This document shows, in pieces, positions 15,526 through 25,997 of a stretch of 64,000 nt of DNA. Both the position numbers and the translations under genes were made by a program. Under the pieces are notes generated by a model, which had not been told where the DNA came from, ran no database searches, and saw only the letters and a program-made list of their open reading frames with translations. Origin of the DNA: Actinokineospora iranica (lineage in GTDB: Bacteria; Actinomycetota; Actinomycetes; Mycobacteriales; Pseudonocardiaceae); contig NZ_FMZZ01000003.1 in assembly GCF_900101685.1 (NCBI RefSeq), positions 62,001 to 126,000 of the forward strand. The letters run 5' to 3'. How positions within the stretch are numbered: position 1 is the stretch's first letter; every line of letters starts with the position of its first letter.

Positions 15526-17307
15526 CTACAGCCCGAGGTCGCCCTCGAACGCGCCTTCCTCCAGGCGGTGCTTCACCGTCTGCAGGAAGCGGCCCGCGTC
15601 AGCGCCGTCGACCAGGCGGTGGTCGTAGGTCAGCGCGAGGTACACCATCGAGCGGATCGCGATGGTGTCGTCGCCGTTGTCATCGGTGATCACCACCGGC
15701 CGCTTCACGACCAGCCCGACGCCCAGGATGCCGACCTGCGGCAGCTGGATGATCGGGGTGTCGAACAGCGCGCCCTGGCTGCCCAGGTTGGTCAGGTTGA
15801 AGGTCGCGCCGAACAGCTCGTCCGGGGTGACCTTGTTGGCGCGCGTGCGGTCGGCCAGGTCGGCGATCTTGTGCGCGAAGCCGCTGATGCTCAGGTCGCC
15901 CGCGTCGCGGATGGCCGGGGTGAGCAGGCCGCGCTCGGTGTCCACCGCGATGCCCAGGTGCTCGGCGCCGTGGTAGGTCACCTCCTTGGTCTCGTCGTTG
16001 ATAGACGCGTTCAGCTTCGGGTGCTGCTTGAGCGCCTCGACGGTGGCCTTGGCGAAGAACGGCAGGAACGTGAGCTTCACGCCCTCGCGCTGCTCGAAGG
16101 CCGCCTTCGACTTGGCCCGCAGCTTGGCGATCCTGGTCACGTCGACCTCGATCACCTGGGTGAGCTGCGCGGCGGTCTGCAGCGACTCGACCATGCGGCG
16201 GGACACCGTCTGCCGCAGGCGGGTCATCTTCTCGGTGGTGCCGCGCAGCGAGGTGTCCGACGACGCGGCCGGGCTCGGCGCGGGCGCTGCCTTCGCGGCA
16301 GGCGCCGCGGCCGCGGGCGCTGGGGCCTTGGCGGCTTCCGCCGCGGCCAGGACGTCCTGCTTGCGGATGCGGCCGCCGACCCCGGTGCCGGTCAGCGACG
16401 ACAGGTCGACGCCGTGCTCGGTGGCGAGCTTGCGCACCAGCGGGGTCACATACGGCGCGCCCGCGCCGTTGCTCTCCGCCCGGGGAGCCGCCTGCGGCGC
16501 GGCCTGCTGAGGAGCCTTGGGGGCTTCCGCCTTGGGCGTCTCGGCCTTGGGGGCTTCCGTCTGCGGAGCCTCCTGCCGCGGAGCCGCCTTGGGCTCTTCG
16601 TGCTTGGGCTCTTCCTGCTGGGGAGCTTCCGGCTGCGGGGCCTCGTGCTTGGGCGCGGGGGCCTGCGCGGGCGCGCTGCCCGCAGCGCCGACGACGGCGA
16701 GCTTGCCGCCGACCTCGACGGTCGCGTCCTCGGCCGCGCTGATCTCCAGCAGCGTGCCAGCCACCGGCGAGGGGATCTCGGTGTCGACCTTGTCGGTGGA
16801 CACCTCCAGCAGCGGCTCGTCCACCTCGACGGTGTCGCCGACCTGCTTGAGCCAGCGGGTCACGGTGCCCTCGGTCACGCTCTCGCCGAGCGCGGGCATG
16901 GTCACCGGGGTGCCCTTGGCGCTGCCGCCGGACGGGGCGTCCTCGGACGGGGCCGGGCCTGCGGCGGACTGCTCGTCCTGCGGGCCAGGCGTGGACTCGG
17001 GCTGGGCTTCGTTGTCGGCCCGCGGTTCGGGGGCATGGGACTCCGCCGCCTGCGCGCCTGCACCCCCGGAACCGTCACCGATCACCGCGAGCTCGGCGCC
17101 CACCGCGACGGTCTCGTCTTCCTGCGCGACGATCTTCTGCAGGACACCCGCCGCGGGCGAGGGGATCTCGGTGTCGACCTTGTCGGTGGACACCTCCAGC
17201 AATGGCTCGTCTACCTCGACGGTGTCGCCCTCTTGCTTGAGCCACCGGGTGACTGTGCCTTCGGTGACGCTCTCACCGAGCGCCGGCATCTCAACGGAGA
17301 ACGCCAT
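15526..17307 (-). CDS. sucB: Dihydrolipoamide acyltransferase E2 (2-oxoglutarate dehydrogenase type) with two lipoyl domains
   Basis: The 593-residue core E2 has two lipoyl domains with attachment lysines K43 and K173, both in [14 protein letters not shown]. An Ala/Pro/Glu/Lys-rich linker follows (about 225-300), then a peripheral-subunit-binding domain near 305-345 ([16 protein letters not shown]) and a catalytic acyltransferase domain (about 370-593) ending with the HxxxDG motif in [11 protein letters not shown]. Actinobacteria commonly use such an E2 in shared PDH/ODH complexes, so the acyl specificity is not certain. The ATG at 17307 is preceded by AGGAG; an open extension to 17337 is not needed. 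lpdA lies just upstream on the same strand, giving an E3-E2 operon. Confidence 0.93.
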   Translation of the reverse strand: MAFSVEMPALGESVTEGTVTRWLKQEGDTVEVDEPLLEVSTDKVDTEIPSPAAGVLQKIVAQEDETVAVGAELAVIGDGSGGAGAQAAESHAPEPRADNEAQPESTPGPQDEQSAAGPAPSEDAPSGGSAKGTPVTMPALGESVTEGTVTRWLKQVGDTVEVDEPLLEVSTDKVDTEIPSPVAGTLLEISAAEDATVEVGGKLAVVGAAGSAPAQAPAPKHEAPQPEAPQQEEPKHEEPKAAPRQEAPQTEAPKAETPKAEAPKAPQQAAPQAAPRAESNGAGAPYVTPLVRKLATEHGVDLSSLTGTGVGGRIRKQDVLAAAEAAKAPAPAAAAPAAKAAPAPSPAASSDTSLRGTTEKMTRLRQTVSRRMVESLQTAAQLTQVIEVDVTRIAKLRAKSKAAFEQREGVKLTFLPFFAKATVEALKQHPKLNASINDETKEVTYHGAEHLGIAVDTERGLLTPAIRDAGDLSISGFAHKIADLADRTRANKVTPDELFGATFNLTNLGSQGALFDTPIIQLPQVGILGVGLVVKRPVVITDDNGDDTIAIRSMVYLALTYDHRLVDGADAGRFLQTVKHRLEEGAFEGDLGL

Positions 17308-17373
17308 GGTTCGTGGACTCCTCGTGCTTGCTTGCATGGCTGACGGTTCGGTTGGGGCTGAGCCGTCCGGCGG

Positions 17374-18744
17374 TCAGCCGTGCACGTGCAGGGGCTTGCC
17401 CGCGAGGGCGAGGAAAGCCTCGCCCAGGGCCTCGGTCTGGGTGGGGTGGGCGTGGATGAGCGGCGCGACGTCGTCCGGGTAGGCCTCCCAGCTGTAGATC
17501 AGCTGCGCCTCGCCGATGAGCTCGCCCACGCGCTCGCCGACCAGGGTGATGCCGACGACCGGGCCGTCGGGGGCCTTCACCAGCTTCACGCCGCCGCTGG
17601 TCTTGAGGATCTGGCTCTTGCCGTTGCCCGACAGCGCGTAGACCAGGGTCTCGGCGGAGCCGTACTTCTCCTTGGCCTGCGCCTCGGAAAGGCCGACGGA
17701 GGCGACCTCGGGCTTGCAGTAGGTGACCTTCGGGATACCCGCCTCGTCGATGACCTTCGGGTCGAGCCCGGCGATGTCCTCGGCGATGAAGATGCCCTGC
17801 TGGAAGCCGCGGTGCGCCAGTTGCAGGCCGGGGACCAAGTCGCCGACGGCGTAGACGCCGGGCAGGTTCGTGCGCAGCCGCTCGTCGGTCAGGACGAAGC
17901 CGCGGTCCATCGAGAGCCCGGCCTCCTCGTAGCCGTGGCCCGCGCTGTTGGGGCCGCGGCCGACGGCGACGAGCAGCAGGTCGGCGTCGAAGGCCTCACC
18001 GGACTCCAGGGAGACGGTGACCGCGGACTCGGTCTGGGTGGCTCCGGTGAAGCGGACGCCGGTCTTGAACTTGATGCCGCGCTTGCGGAACGCGCGCTCA
18101 AGCTGCTTGGAGGCCCACTCGTCCTCCAGCGGCACCAGCCGGGGCAGGGCTTCCACGATCGTGACGTCCGCGCCGAACGAGCGCCACACGCTGGCGAACT
18201 CGACGCCGATGACGCCGCCGCCGAGCACGACGACCTTCTCCGGCACGTAGTCCAGGTTCAGCGCCTGGTCGCTGGTGATGATCCGGCCGCCGATCTCCAG
18301 GCCGGGCAGCGTGCGCGCGTAGGAGCCGGTGGCCAGCACCACGTTCTTGCCGGTGTAGCGGGTCCCGTCGACCTCGACGGAGTTCGGGCCGACGAACGTG
18401 CCCGCGCCCTCGACGACGGTGACCTTGTTGGCCTTGAACAGGCCCTGCAGCCCCTTGTAGAGGTTGCCGACGATGCCGTCCTTGTAGGAGTTCACCCCGT
18501 TCATGTCGATGCCCTCCAGCGAGGACTTCACCCCGAACTGGTCGCCCTCACGGACGTTGTCGGCCACCTCGGCGGCGTGCAGCAGCGCCTTGGTCGGGAT
18601 GCAGCCTCGGTGCAGGCAGGTGCCACCGACCTTGTCCTTCTCGACCAGGATGACGGAAAGTCCTAGCTCGGCCGCGCGGAAGGCGCAGGCGTACCCACCG
18701 GACCCGCCACCCAAGATCACAAGGTCAGCGGAGGTGTCAGTCAC
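17374..18744 (-). CDS. lpdA: Dihydrolipoyl dehydrogenase (E3)
   Basis: LpdA reoxidises dihydrolipoyl groups of the 2-oxoacid dehydrogenase complexes with FAD and NAD. The N-terminal FAD motif is GGGSGGYACAFRAAELG. The redox disulfide GGTCLHRGCIP uses C43 and C48, the NAD-binding GGGVIGVEFAS lies mid-protein, and the C-terminal interface holds the catalytic His-Glu pair in LIHAHPTQTEALGEAF. The 456-residue length is normal. The frame is open far upstream, but GTG 18744 has GAGGAG seven bases upstream and gives the standard N-terminus. It is the first gene of the lpdA-sucB unit. Confidence 0.96.
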   Translation of the reverse strand: MTDTSADLVILGGGSGGYACAFRAAELGLSVILVEKDKVGGTCLHRGCIPTKALLHAAEVADNVREGDQFGVKSSLEGIDMNGVNSYKDGIVGNLYKGLQGLFKANKVTVVEGAGTFVGPNSVEVDGTRYTGKNVVLATGSYARTLPGLEIGGRIITSDQALNLDYVPEKVVVLGGGVIGVEFASVWRSFGADVTIVEALPRLVPLEDEWASKQLERAFRKRGIKFKTGVRFTGATQTESAVTVSLESGEAFDADLLLVAVGRGPNSAGHGYEEAGLSMDRGFVLTDERLRTNLPGVYAVGDLVPGLQLAHRGFQQGIFIAEDIAGLDPKVIDEAGIPKVTYCKPEVASVGLSEAQAKEKYGSAETLVYALSGNGKSQILKTSGGVKLVKAPDGPVVGITLVGERVGELIGEAQLIYSWEAYPDDVAPLIHAHPTQTEALGEAFLALAGKPLHVHG

Positions 18745-18989
18745 GGGATCTCCTCGACGAGCGACAGCATGGTGACGAACGACAGCGTTTGCGGGCGGTG
18801 AGCAAGGACGCGAGCCCACGGCTCCCACCACACGACATCTTGTCACTACGTGAGGCACGCTTGCGAGGTGGCTGGTGTGTCCTGGTGCTCTGATCGGGTT
18901 ACCCGCGAGTACCTCGATCGAGGTCGGAGGACACTGGAGCCGACAGGGGGCCCGTTGAGGTCGCGGACCGTTATCGGAGGTGGGCGGAC

Positions 18990-19319
18990 GTGGGTGTTTT
19001 CGACTCGCTGCGCAGGAAGCGCAAGCAGCCTGGCGTGCTTCGCGGCGCGAGCAAGCAGGACACGGCACACCTGGACGAGTGGGCCGGCTCCAGACACGGT
19101 GTCGAGGCCTACGTCGAGCCACGCACGAACGTGACGGACACGACCATCGTCCTGGTAGCCCATGACGGCGAGTGGACCCGCCGCCGCATCGCCGACCACG
19201 ACGCGGCGTTGGAGTTCGGCAAGAAGCGCTCGATCCCGGTCTACGAGGTCGCCCGCGTGGGCTACCCGAAGCGGATGCGCGAGTACATGGCCCGGCAGAA
19301 GCGCGAAGGCCAGGGCTGA
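18990..19319 (+). CDS. Small conserved actinobacterial protein
   Basis: A basic 109-residue soluble protein with a Lys/Arg-rich N-terminus (FDSLRRKRKQPG), a middle strand-rich part (DTTIVLVAHDGEW) and a basic helical C-terminus (RMREYMARQKREGQG). Homologues are often annotated oxidoreductase, but I see no cofactor motif. A nucleic-acid-binding role would fit the charge equally well. GTG 18990 follows GGAGG. It is divergent from lpdA and convergent with pepA. Confidence 0.75.
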   Translation: MGVFDSLRRKRKQPGVLRGASKQDTAHLDEWAGSRHGVEAYVEPRTNVTDTTIVLVAHDGEWTRRRIADHDAALEFGKKRSIPVYEVARVGYPKRMREYMARQKREGQG

Positions 19320-19328
19320 GCGCGCCGC

Positions 19329-19358
19329 GCGGCGGCCTCCCCGCCGGGAGGCCGCCGC
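19329..19358. terminator. Strong bidirectional hairpin terminator
   Basis: GCGGCGGCCTCCC (19329-19341) pairs perfectly with GGGAGGCCGCCGC (19346-19358) around a four-base loop. It sits between convergent genes and ends seven bases from the pepA stop. Confidence 0.85.
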
Positions 19359-19364
19359 GTCGTC

Positions 19365-20855
19365 TCAGCCGTTGGCGGCGATGTCTGCCAGGAGCGCGGC
19401 GACGGTCCGCACCGGCAGGCCGGTGCCGCCCTTGCCGGTGTAGCCCCAGGGCGCGCCGGTGTTGAACGAGGGCCCGGCGATGTCCAGATGCGCCCACGGC
19501 ACGCCCTCGGCGACGAACTCGCGCAGGAACAGGCCCGCGGCGAGCATCCCGCCCCAGCGGTGCCCGGTGACGTTGGAGAGATCCGCCAGCCGGGAGTCGA
19601 GATCGGCCCGCAACTCCTCCGGCAGCGGCATCGCCCAGCCGCCCTCGCCGGTGGCCTGGGCGATCCCCGCGACCCGGTCGCGGAACTCGTCGGACCCCAT
19701 GATCCCCGAGGTGCGGTTGCCCAGGGCGACGACCTGCGCCCCGGTCAGCGTCGAGATCTCCACCAGGTAGTCCGGCGCGTCCTCGCAGGCCCGCACGATG
19801 GCGTCGGCCAGGATCAGCCGCCCCTCGGCGTCGGTGTTGAGGACCTCGACGGTCTTGCCGCCGTACATCGTCAGCACGTCGCCGGGGCGGTAGGCGGCTC
19901 CGGAGGGCATGTTCTCCGCCATCGGGACTGTGGCGATGATCTCCAGCGGGTACTTGAGCTTCGCGGCCAGCACGACGCTGGCGACCACGGCAGCCGCGCC
20001 GCTCATGTCGGAGGTCATCTGCTCCATGTTCGCCGCTGGCTTGATGGAGATGCCGCCGGTGTCGAAGGTGATGCCCTTGCCGACGAGCGCGATCTTCTTG
20101 CGCGCCTTGGGGCCCTGGTAGGACATGCGGACCAGGCGGGGCTGGCGGACGGAGCCGCCGCCGACGCCGAGGACGCCGCCGAAGCCCGCCTTGCGCAGGG
20201 CCTTCTCGTCAAGCACCTCCACCTCGACGCCGACGGCCTTGGCCAGCGCGGCGGCCTTCTCGGCGAACGAGGCCGGGTACAGGTCGTTGGGCGGGGTGTT
20301 GACGAAGTCGCGGGCGGTCGTGACGGCCTCGGCGATCGCGGTGGCCGCCTTGATGGTCGCGCGGTGCTCCTTGCCGGTGCCCTCATCGGGCGCGGCGAGG
20401 TCCACTTTGGCCAGTTCCGGCGCGGGCGCGTCGGACTTGTAGCCGGTGAAGGAATACGCGCCGAGCAGCGTCCCCTCGACCGCGGCCTGCAAGTCCACAC
20501 TGGACAGCGTGGTCGCGGCGTGCTTGGTCTTCCCCAGCGCCCGTGCCGCCGCGCCGGACGCGCGGCGCACCTGCTCCGCGGTGACGCCGTCGTCGGCCTT
20601 GCCCAGTCCCGCGGCGACGACCACGGCCGCCTTCAGCGCGCCGAGCGTGGGCAGCTTGACGATCTCGTCGGCCTTGCCGGTCGCGCCGAGCGCGCCCAGC
20701 ACCTCGACAAGCTTGCCCCCGAAGGCCGCGTCCACCTGCTCGCCGCCGGGCGCCAGCGCGAGACCCGCGCCAGTGTGGACGGTGCCGATCACGATGGCGT
20801 CGACGGATGCCTCGGCTACCGGCGTGGTGGCCAGAGCCAGCTTGGGGGCGGTCAC
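19365..20855 (-). CDS. pepA: Leucyl aminopeptidase (M17)
   Basis: A 496-residue cytosolic M17 metallo-aminopeptidase that trims N-terminal amino acids. The C-terminal catalytic domain holds the signature NTDAEGRL and the metal and bicarbonate-site residues around [15 protein letters not shown] and DMSGAAAVV. The N-terminal domain (to about residue 165) is the variable macro-like domain. It starts with GTG at 20855. It is a single-gene unit bounded by the terminator at 19329-19358. Confidence 0.96.
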   Translation of the reverse strand: MTAPKLALATTPVAEASVDAIVIGTVHTGAGLALAPGGEQVDAAFGGKLVEVLGALGATGKADEIVKLPTLGALKAAVVVAAGLGKADDGVTAEQVRRASGAAARALGKTKHAATTLSSVDLQAAVEGTLLGAYSFTGYKSDAPAPELAKVDLAAPDEGTGKEHRATIKAATAIAEAVTTARDFVNTPPNDLYPASFAEKAAALAKAVGVEVEVLDEKALRKAGFGGVLGVGGGSVRQPRLVRMSYQGPKARKKIALVGKGITFDTGGISIKPAANMEQMTSDMSGAAAVVASVVLAAKLKYPLEIIATVPMAENMPSGAAYRPGDVLTMYGGKTVEVLNTDAEGRLILADAIVRACEDAPDYLVEISTLTGAQVVALGNRTSGIMGSDEFRDRVAGIAQATGEGGWAMPLPEELRADLDSRLADLSNVTGHRWGGMLAAGLFLREFVAEGVPWAHLDIAGPSFNTGAPWGYTGKGGTGLPVRTVAALLADIAANG

Positions 20856-21024
20856 AGATGTGCTCCTCGGTAATTCGCTCGGATGACCCGACCGGGGGTC
20901 CTCGTGGGCCCCTGGGACCTGGTCAGGGCGGGTCTCACGGCCAGGTGTGGACGCATGGTAACGAGTTGGGAACGACTTTCAACCAGCGGCCGGATGGAGA
21001 TTTCCCCGGCGATCTGGCACGGTC

Positions 21025-22245
21025 GTGCCCGTGACAGCGATGGGACAGGCGGCGTCGGGGCGCTGGGCTAAGGTGCCCGCCGCGATCGCCGCGTCGCTCG
21101 GGGCCGGGGCCCCGCTGGCGATCGGTCCCGCCGCGGCGGCAGCGGGCTGGTGGTCGCTGGCCGCGCTCGCGCTCGCCGGGCTGGTGGCCCTGCTGACCGC
21201 GGCGTCGTTCGCCGATCTCGTCAGACAGTCTGGTGTGGACGGCTCCTACGCGCATGTCAAAGCACGCCTGGGAATCGTGCCGGGACGGCTCGCCGGGGTG
21301 CTCGAACTAACCGGGCGGGTGGCCGCGGCCGCGGCGGTCGCGGGCGCGGTGGGCGCCTACCTGCTCCCGGCGCGGCCCGGTGTCGCCGCCATGGGCCTGG
21401 TCGCGGTGGTCACGGCGGCCGTCATCGCGGGCGTGCGCCCGTCGCCCGCAGTGGTCACCAGTGCCGCCTTTGTGATTATCCTCACCGTCGCGCTCGTCGT
21501 GGCGGCCTGCCTGGCCATCGACCCCGTGCGGCAGGTCACCGCTCCCGAGCCGGGGGCCGTCGGCTCGACCGACCCGACCGGCGTCCTGACCGCGGCGGGC
21601 GTGCTGTTCTTCGGGTTCCTCGGCGTCGAGCGCGCGGGCGGCGGGCGGGCGCGGGTCGGCGCGGTGGCCGTCGGCGGCCTCGCCCTGGCCTACCTGCTGC
21701 TCGCGTTCGCGGCGCTGCGCCAACTCGGCGGCGCTCGGCTCGCCTTCTCGCCGACCCCGCTGCGCGACGCGCTGGCCGCAGCCGACGGGGCCGCCCTCGA
21801 CCCGCTGGTGACGGTCGGGCTCGCGGTGGGCGCCGTCCTGGCCCTGCGCGGCCTCATCGGCGGCGCCGCCCGGCTCGTCGACGACATGTCCGCCGCGGGC
21901 GACTTGCCCGCGGTCCCCAGTGCCTACCGCGCGGCCTACCGGACGCTGCTGCCCGGGGCCGCGGCGGCGGGCGTCGCGGCGACGGTGGCCCCCGTGCCCG
22001 CGCTCGCCGCCGCCGCCGCGCTGACCCTGGGCGCTTTCGCGTTCGTCAACGCCGCCGCGCGCACGCTGGCCCGCGCGCAGCGCTCGACCTGGGTCCGGAC
22101 CGGCTGCTGCGGGCTGGCGCTGTGCGTGGTCGTCGGGGTGAACATCTCGGTGACCACGCTGGCGAGCGCGGCCGGCGTCCTCGTCCTCGGCGCCGCCGCG
22201 AGCACCCTGTCGGCGCGCCGGGCGCGGACCGCCACGCCCGGGTAA
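21025..22245 (+). CDS. APC-superfamily-like amino acid permease
   Basis: A 406-residue very hydrophobic protein with about 11-12 membrane helices. The opening region (AAIAASLGAGAPLAIGPAA), SYAHVKARLG after helix two, and FFGFLGVERAG in the middle resemble APC-type amino acid/polyamine transporters, but the substrate cannot be read. The protein is shorter than the usual 450-500. GTG 21025 is used here; GTG 21031 and ATG 21040 are close alternatives. It precedes ilvE on the same strand by 72 bases, but ilvE seems to have its own promoter. Confidence 0.75.
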   Translation: MPVTAMGQAASGRWAKVPAAIAASLGAGAPLAIGPAAAAAGWWSLAALALAGLVALLTAASFADLVRQSGVDGSYAHVKARLGIVPGRLAGVLELTGRVAAAAAVAGAVGAYLLPARPGVAAMGLVAVVTAAVIAGVRPSPAVVTSAAFVIILTVALVVAACLAIDPVRQVTAPEPGAVGSTDPTGVLTAAGVLFFGFLGVERAGGGRARVGAVAVGGLALAYLLLAFAALRQLGGARLAFSPTPLRDALAAADGAALDPLVTVGLAVGAVLALRGLIGGAARLVDDMSAAGDLPAVPSAYRAAYRTLLPGAAAAGVAATVAPVPALAAAAALTLGAFAFVNAAARTLARAQRSTWVRTGCCGLALCVVVGVNISVTTLASAAGVLVLGAAASTLSARRARTATPG

Positions 22246-22317
22246 CTGCAGGTAGTCGGTCGTCCGATCCTCGGGATACCGATTTTCTGGCGGCAGAACA
22301 ACGGCTACCGTTTGCGC

Positions 22318-23418
22318 ATGACGCCTATGTTGCCGTTCACACGGACCCCCAACCCCCAGCCGGCGACCCCGGAGCGGGTTGCGGAGGTACTGGCCAAGCC
22401 AGGCTTCGGGCAGCACTTCACCGACCACATGGTGACGATCCGCTACTCCCGAGAGCAAGGTTGGCACGACGCCAAGGTCGAGCCGTACCGCTCGATCACT
22501 CTGGACCCCTCCGCGATGGTCCTGCACTACGGGCAGGCCATCTTCGAGGGGCTCAAGGCCTACCGGCAGCCGGATGGCTCGATCGCCTCCTTCCGGCCCG
22601 AGGCCAACGCCGCGCGGTTCCGCGTCTCCGCCCGCCGCATCGCCATGCCCGAGCTGCCCGACGAGCTGTTCCTGCGGTCGCTGCGCGAACTGCTCGACGT
22701 CGACTCCCGCTGGGTGCCCGAGCAGGCTGAGGAGTCGCTGTACCTGCGCCCCTTCATGATCGCCACCGAGGCAGGGCTGGGCGTGCGCCCGGCGGGGGAG
22801 TACCTCTACCTGCTGATCGCGTCCCCGGCTGGCGCGTACTTCCCCGGCGGCCTCAAGCCGGTCACGGTGTGGCTGTCTACCGAGTACGTGCGCGCCGCCC
22901 CCGGCGGCACCGGCGCGGCGAAGTTCGCTGGCAACTACGCCGCGTCCCTGGTCGCCCAGGCCCAGGCCGCAGCGCAGGGCTGCGACCAGGTCGTCTGGCT
23001 CGACGCGGTGGAGCGGCGCTGGGTCGAGGAAATGGGCGGGATGAACCTGTTCTTCGTCCTCGGCTCCGGCGCGGACGCCCGGGTGGTGACCCCGGAGCTG
23101 TCCGGCTCCTTGCTGCCCGGCATCACCCGCGACTCGCTGCTGACCCTCGCCGCCGACCTGGGCTACGGCGTCGAGGAACGGCGCTTCTCCACAGAGGAAT
23201 GGGAGAAGAAGGCCGAGACCGGCGAACTCACCGAGGTCTTCGCCTGCGGCACCGCGGCGGTGATCACCCCCGTCGGCCACGTCAAACACGCCGACGGAAC
23301 CTTCGCCATCAGCGGCGGCGCCACCGGCCCGGTCACCACCCAACTCCGCGAGACGCTGACCACCATCCAGCGCGGCGGAACCCACGACACCCGAGGCTGG
23401 ATGACCACCCTCCACTGA
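22318..23418 (+). CDS. ilvE: Branched-chain amino acid aminotransferase
   Basis: A fold-type IV PLP enzyme of 366 residues that interconverts Leu, Ile and Val with their keto acids. Visible marks are [14 protein letters not shown], the PLP lysine in [10 protein letters not shown], the glutamate region [11 protein letters not shown], and the phosphate-binding end [10 protein letters not shown]. The ATG at 22318 follows a TACCGT -10-like box by six bases (GGCTACCGTTTGCGC), so a leaderless transcript is likely. TTG 22312 is a less likely start. A terminator follows at 23432-23464. Confidence 0.96.
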   Translation: MTPMLPFTRTPNPQPATPERVAEVLAKPGFGQHFTDHMVTIRYSREQGWHDAKVEPYRSITLDPSAMVLHYGQAIFEGLKAYRQPDGSIASFRPEANAARFRVSARRIAMPELPDELFLRSLRELLDVDSRWVPEQAEESLYLRPFMIATEAGLGVRPAGEYLYLLIASPAGAYFPGGLKPVTVWLSTEYVRAAPGGTGAAKFAGNYAASLVAQAQAAAQGCDQVVWLDAVERRWVEEMGGMNLFFVLGSGADARVVTPELSGSLLPGITRDSLLTLAADLGYGVEERRFSTEEWEKKAETGELTEVFACGTAAVITPVGHVKHADGTFAISGGATGPVTTQLRETLTTIQRGGTHDTRGWMTTLH

Positions 23419-23431
23419 CCCTCAACCGACG

Positions 23432-23464
23432 AAAGGCGCGCCCCGCGACCCCGGGCGCGCCTTT
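23432..23464. terminator. Bidirectional hairpin terminator
   Basis: AAAGGCGCGCCC (23432-23443) and GGGCGCGCCTTT (23453-23464) form a 12-bp perfect stem flanked by A and T runs, between convergent ilvE and the creatininase-family gene. Confidence 0.88.
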
Positions 23465-23473
23465 CCGCGTCTT

Positions 23474-24175
23474 TCACCCCTCAACCGCCCGCAACAACGG
23501 ACCGAACGAGACAGCAAGCGACTCCAACGCGAGCCGCCCCTTCTCCGCCGTCGCCAACGACGGCTTGCCAATGATTCCCGACTCCGTGTAGCCGCTTATC
23601 CCCACCAGATGCAGATGCGGCCGCTCTGTGGCCTCGAAATCCGCCGTCCGATACTCGGGCCGCACAACCTCCGGACAAGCGTGCAACAACAGGGACGTCT
23701 CCCACTCACCGCCGTGCATGTCTTCCTCAGCCGTGGTCACCATGCGGGCAGCGTCTCGTGCCACCCGCACATCCGCCCGCCCGGGAAACAACGCCACCGA
23801 CCGTCCGGACACGTTGGCCTCCTGCGCGATGTTGGACAACACGTAGTTGCCCCCGTGCCCGTTCACCAGAACCAACTTCGAGATCCCCGACCGCCGCAGC
23901 GAAGCCCGAATATCGGAAATCACGGCATTGAGCGTCGCCGCACTGATACTGACCGTCCCGACGAACCCCTCATGCTCATGCGAACACGACATGGTAAGAG
24001 GCGGTAATCTGAACAAGCCATAATTTGCCGCCAATCGCTCCGAAATCACCTCGGCGACAATCGTGTCCGTTGCCAACGGCAAATGCGCGCCGTGCTGCTC
24101 GAAACTGCCAACCGGAAGAACCGCCACTGCGGCCCCGCGAATTGCTTCTTCCTTCGACGTCGCACGGGTGAACAT
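23474..24175 (-). CDS. Creatininase family protein
   Basis: A 233-residue metal-dependent amidohydrolase of the creatininase fold. The metal-binding signatures are present: GSFEQHGAHLPLATDT, NGHGGNYVL and MHGGEWETSL. This family also includes FAPy-deformylase-like and MftE-type peptidases. No mycofactocin genes are near, so the substrate is open. ATG 24175 follows AAGG by five bases; GTG 24181 is the other option. Base composition is visibly lower in GC than in ilvE, and the neighbouring HNH-like gene is lower still, so this may be the edge of acquired DNA. Confidence 0.87.
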   Translation of the reverse strand: MFTRATSKEEAIRGAAVAVLPVGSFEQHGAHLPLATDTIVAEVISERLAANYGLFRLPPLTMSCSHEHEGFVGTVSISAATLNAVISDIRASLRRSGISKLVLVNGHGGNYVLSNIAQEANVSGRSVALFPGRADVRVARDAARMVTTAEEDMHGGEWETSLLLHACPEVVRPEYRTADFEATERPHLHLVGISGYTESGIIGKPSLATAEKGRLALESLAVSFGPLLRAVEG

Positions 24176-24350
24176 AAACACCTTCGTTCATCGTTTTCAG
24201 GGCCGCAGGAATGCTACCAGCCTGCTGGTCTGCTGCGGCTCTTCCTGTGCCTCCACGGATTCAAGAGTCCCAGGCGGCCGTCTCAAGTCGCCCTGGGCCT
24301 GTTGCCGAATTCGGTGCCCGCGCTGCGCGGTCGAGGAGTATGGTTCTGCT

Positions 24351-25122
24351 ATGCCAAGTAGTAGTCGAGCCAATGTTTGTCTGTTCTGTGGAACGGGCGG
24401 ATCTATGACCAAGGAGCATATTTTCGGGAAGTGGATGAAGACTCATCACTATCCTGGAATGGGGGCGCGGGAGGTTATTTATCGCGACGGGCGTCCTAAG
24501 CGATGGCAAGAAGGGAACCCGTTCGGTAAAACGATCGGTGGAGTCTGCAAGAGTTGCAACCTGGGCTGGATGTCACGCCTGGAATCGGGTGTCAGGCCGA
24601 CTTTGGCTACAATCTTCGACAGTGAGGAAGAGGATGTCGCTATACCGGTGAATTCCTACCGGATGCTCGCCTCGTGGGCATTCAAGACGGCGGTTGTATT
24701 AGGCAGAATAAATGCTGATGATCCGATCCCTGCGAGTGTGGTGCGGACATTCTTTCGCGGCCAGGCTCCCCCGTTGAACAGTTGTGTCCGTATCGGTTCC
24801 ACGTCGGTTACAAGAAGTTTGGAGCATGGTCGAATCCATCTTGGGGAGGTGCGCATGGGGTCCCACTGTGACGATGGGAGGAAAAGAACTCGTTGCGTAC
24901 CGAATTATTTTCAGGGTGCTCAACGTCGTCTTCGATATCATGGGGACTGAGGCGGATTGTGGCGATTTTCGAGCGACTACCCTTGATAATGTCGATGATT
25001 TTACTTTGAAAATTTGGCCGCTGGCTGAGGGCCGTCGGTCAGGTAAAGTGGTCAGCTTGGACTCTATAGGTGGACTGCGCGGATACGAGATGAACTTTCC
25101 ATTGATCGTGGAAATCGCATAG
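24351..25122 (+). pseudogene. HNH/zinc-finger nuclease-like gene, frameshifted, low GC
   Basis: From ATG 24351 the first frame encodes CLFCGTGGSMTKEHIF (C10, C13, then KEH) and, near residue 65, CKSCNLGWMSRLE. These two CxxC knuckles around a KEH are typical of small HNH-like proteins of actinobacteria and their mobile elements. The frame then degenerates and runs to a stop at 24948-24950. A plausible continuation (WGPTVTMGGKELVAYRIIFRV... to FPLIVEIA) lies one frame over and ends at 25122. A +1-type shift between about 24800 and 24880 would join them. GC content is near 50 percent against about 70 around it, a sign of transfer. A sequencing error or true inactivation are both possible. Confidence 0.65.
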
Positions 25123-25253
25123 GATTGTCTCTGTAGCACGTAGCGAAACTCGGAACTTGTTCGTGCGGCCCATGGCGAGTTTGCCGATAGTGGGGCATGG
25201 TCAGCCGGTGGGTGTGCGGAGCAGGCCCATGTCGAGACTCAGTTCAGAGCGGG

Positions 25254-25997
25254 CTATGGCAAGAGTGCGCACACAGTCAGGACTATCGCGGTCGTCAGCT
25301 CGCAGGCAGCGCCCAGGACGTCGCCGGTGATGCCGCCGAAGCGCTTTCGGGTGTGGCGCAGGAGAAGGGCGACCGCCGCCGCTGCCAGGAGCACGGCCAC
25401 AGGCCCCAGCCACAGGCTGCCCGGGACGACCACAGTGGACACCGCGACCAGGGCCGCGAGCCAGCTCACTGGCACCCAGCGCGGCTGTGAGCCCGCGACC
25501 AGCGCGCCCAGCCCCTCCGGCCGCGCGGCCGGAATGCCGCGCACGCAGCAGGCGGTGAAAGCGGCTCGGCCCGCCGCGATCGCGAGGACGACCGCGCCCC
25601 AGCGGTGGGGGACCAGTGTGGACAGTGCCACCGCCTGGACGCCCAGCACGACGATCAGCGTCACGACGCCGAACGGGCCAGCGCCGCCGTCGCGCATGAC
25701 CGACAGGGCTCGTTCCGGTGGGCCGTAGCAGCCCAGGCCGTCCGCGGTGTCGGCCAGGCCGTCGAGGTGCATTCCTCGGGTGGCCAGCGCCAGGAAGCCG
25801 ACGGTGAGCAGGCCCGCGAGCAGCGGGGGCATCACCAGCCAGTGGGCGCCGTGCAGCAGGGCCACGGCCGCCAAACCCAGCAGCAGGCCCACGGCCGGGG
25901 CGACCGCGATGGCCGTGCGGCTCGTGCGGCTGTCGACGCGGTCGGTGTGCAGGGGCAGGACCGTGAGCCAGGACAGCGCCAGGCGGAACCCGTGCAC
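25254..25997 (-). CDS. cobS: Adenosylcobinamide-GDP ribazoletransferase (cobalamin synthase)
   Basis: A 247-residue polytopic membrane enzyme that joins adenosylcobinamide-GDP with alpha-ribazole (phosphate), the last step of cobalamin assembly. Family signatures are LALSWLTVLPL at the start, TRGMHLDGLADTADGLG with its acidic metal-binding motif, and the ERALSVMRDGGAGPFGV segment. The GTG start at 25997 shares one base with the cobT stop (TAGTG), so translation is coupled. It is the last gene of cobU-cobT-cobS. Confidence 0.95.
   Translation of the reverse strand: MHGFRLALSWLTVLPLHTDRVDSRTSRTAIAVAPAVGLLLGLAAVALLHGAHWLVMPPLLAGLLTVGFLALATRGMHLDGLADTADGLGCYGPPERALSVMRDGGAGPFGVVTLIVVLGVQAVALSTLVPHRWGAVVLAIAAGRAAFTACCVRGIPAARPEGLGALVAGSQPRWVPVSWLAALVAVSTVVVPGSLWLGPVAVLLAAAAVALLLRHTRKRFGGITGDVLGAACELTTAIVLTVCALLP

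Noticed and set aside
15454-17343. 629-codon plus-strand frame opposite sucB
   Set aside because: The repetitive Gly/Leu/Arg product mirrors the E2 linker and lipoyl repeats; sucB is certain on the minus strand.
23474-24175. Mycofactocin MftE
   Set aside because: The creatininase fold is shared, but none of the other mft genes is nearby.
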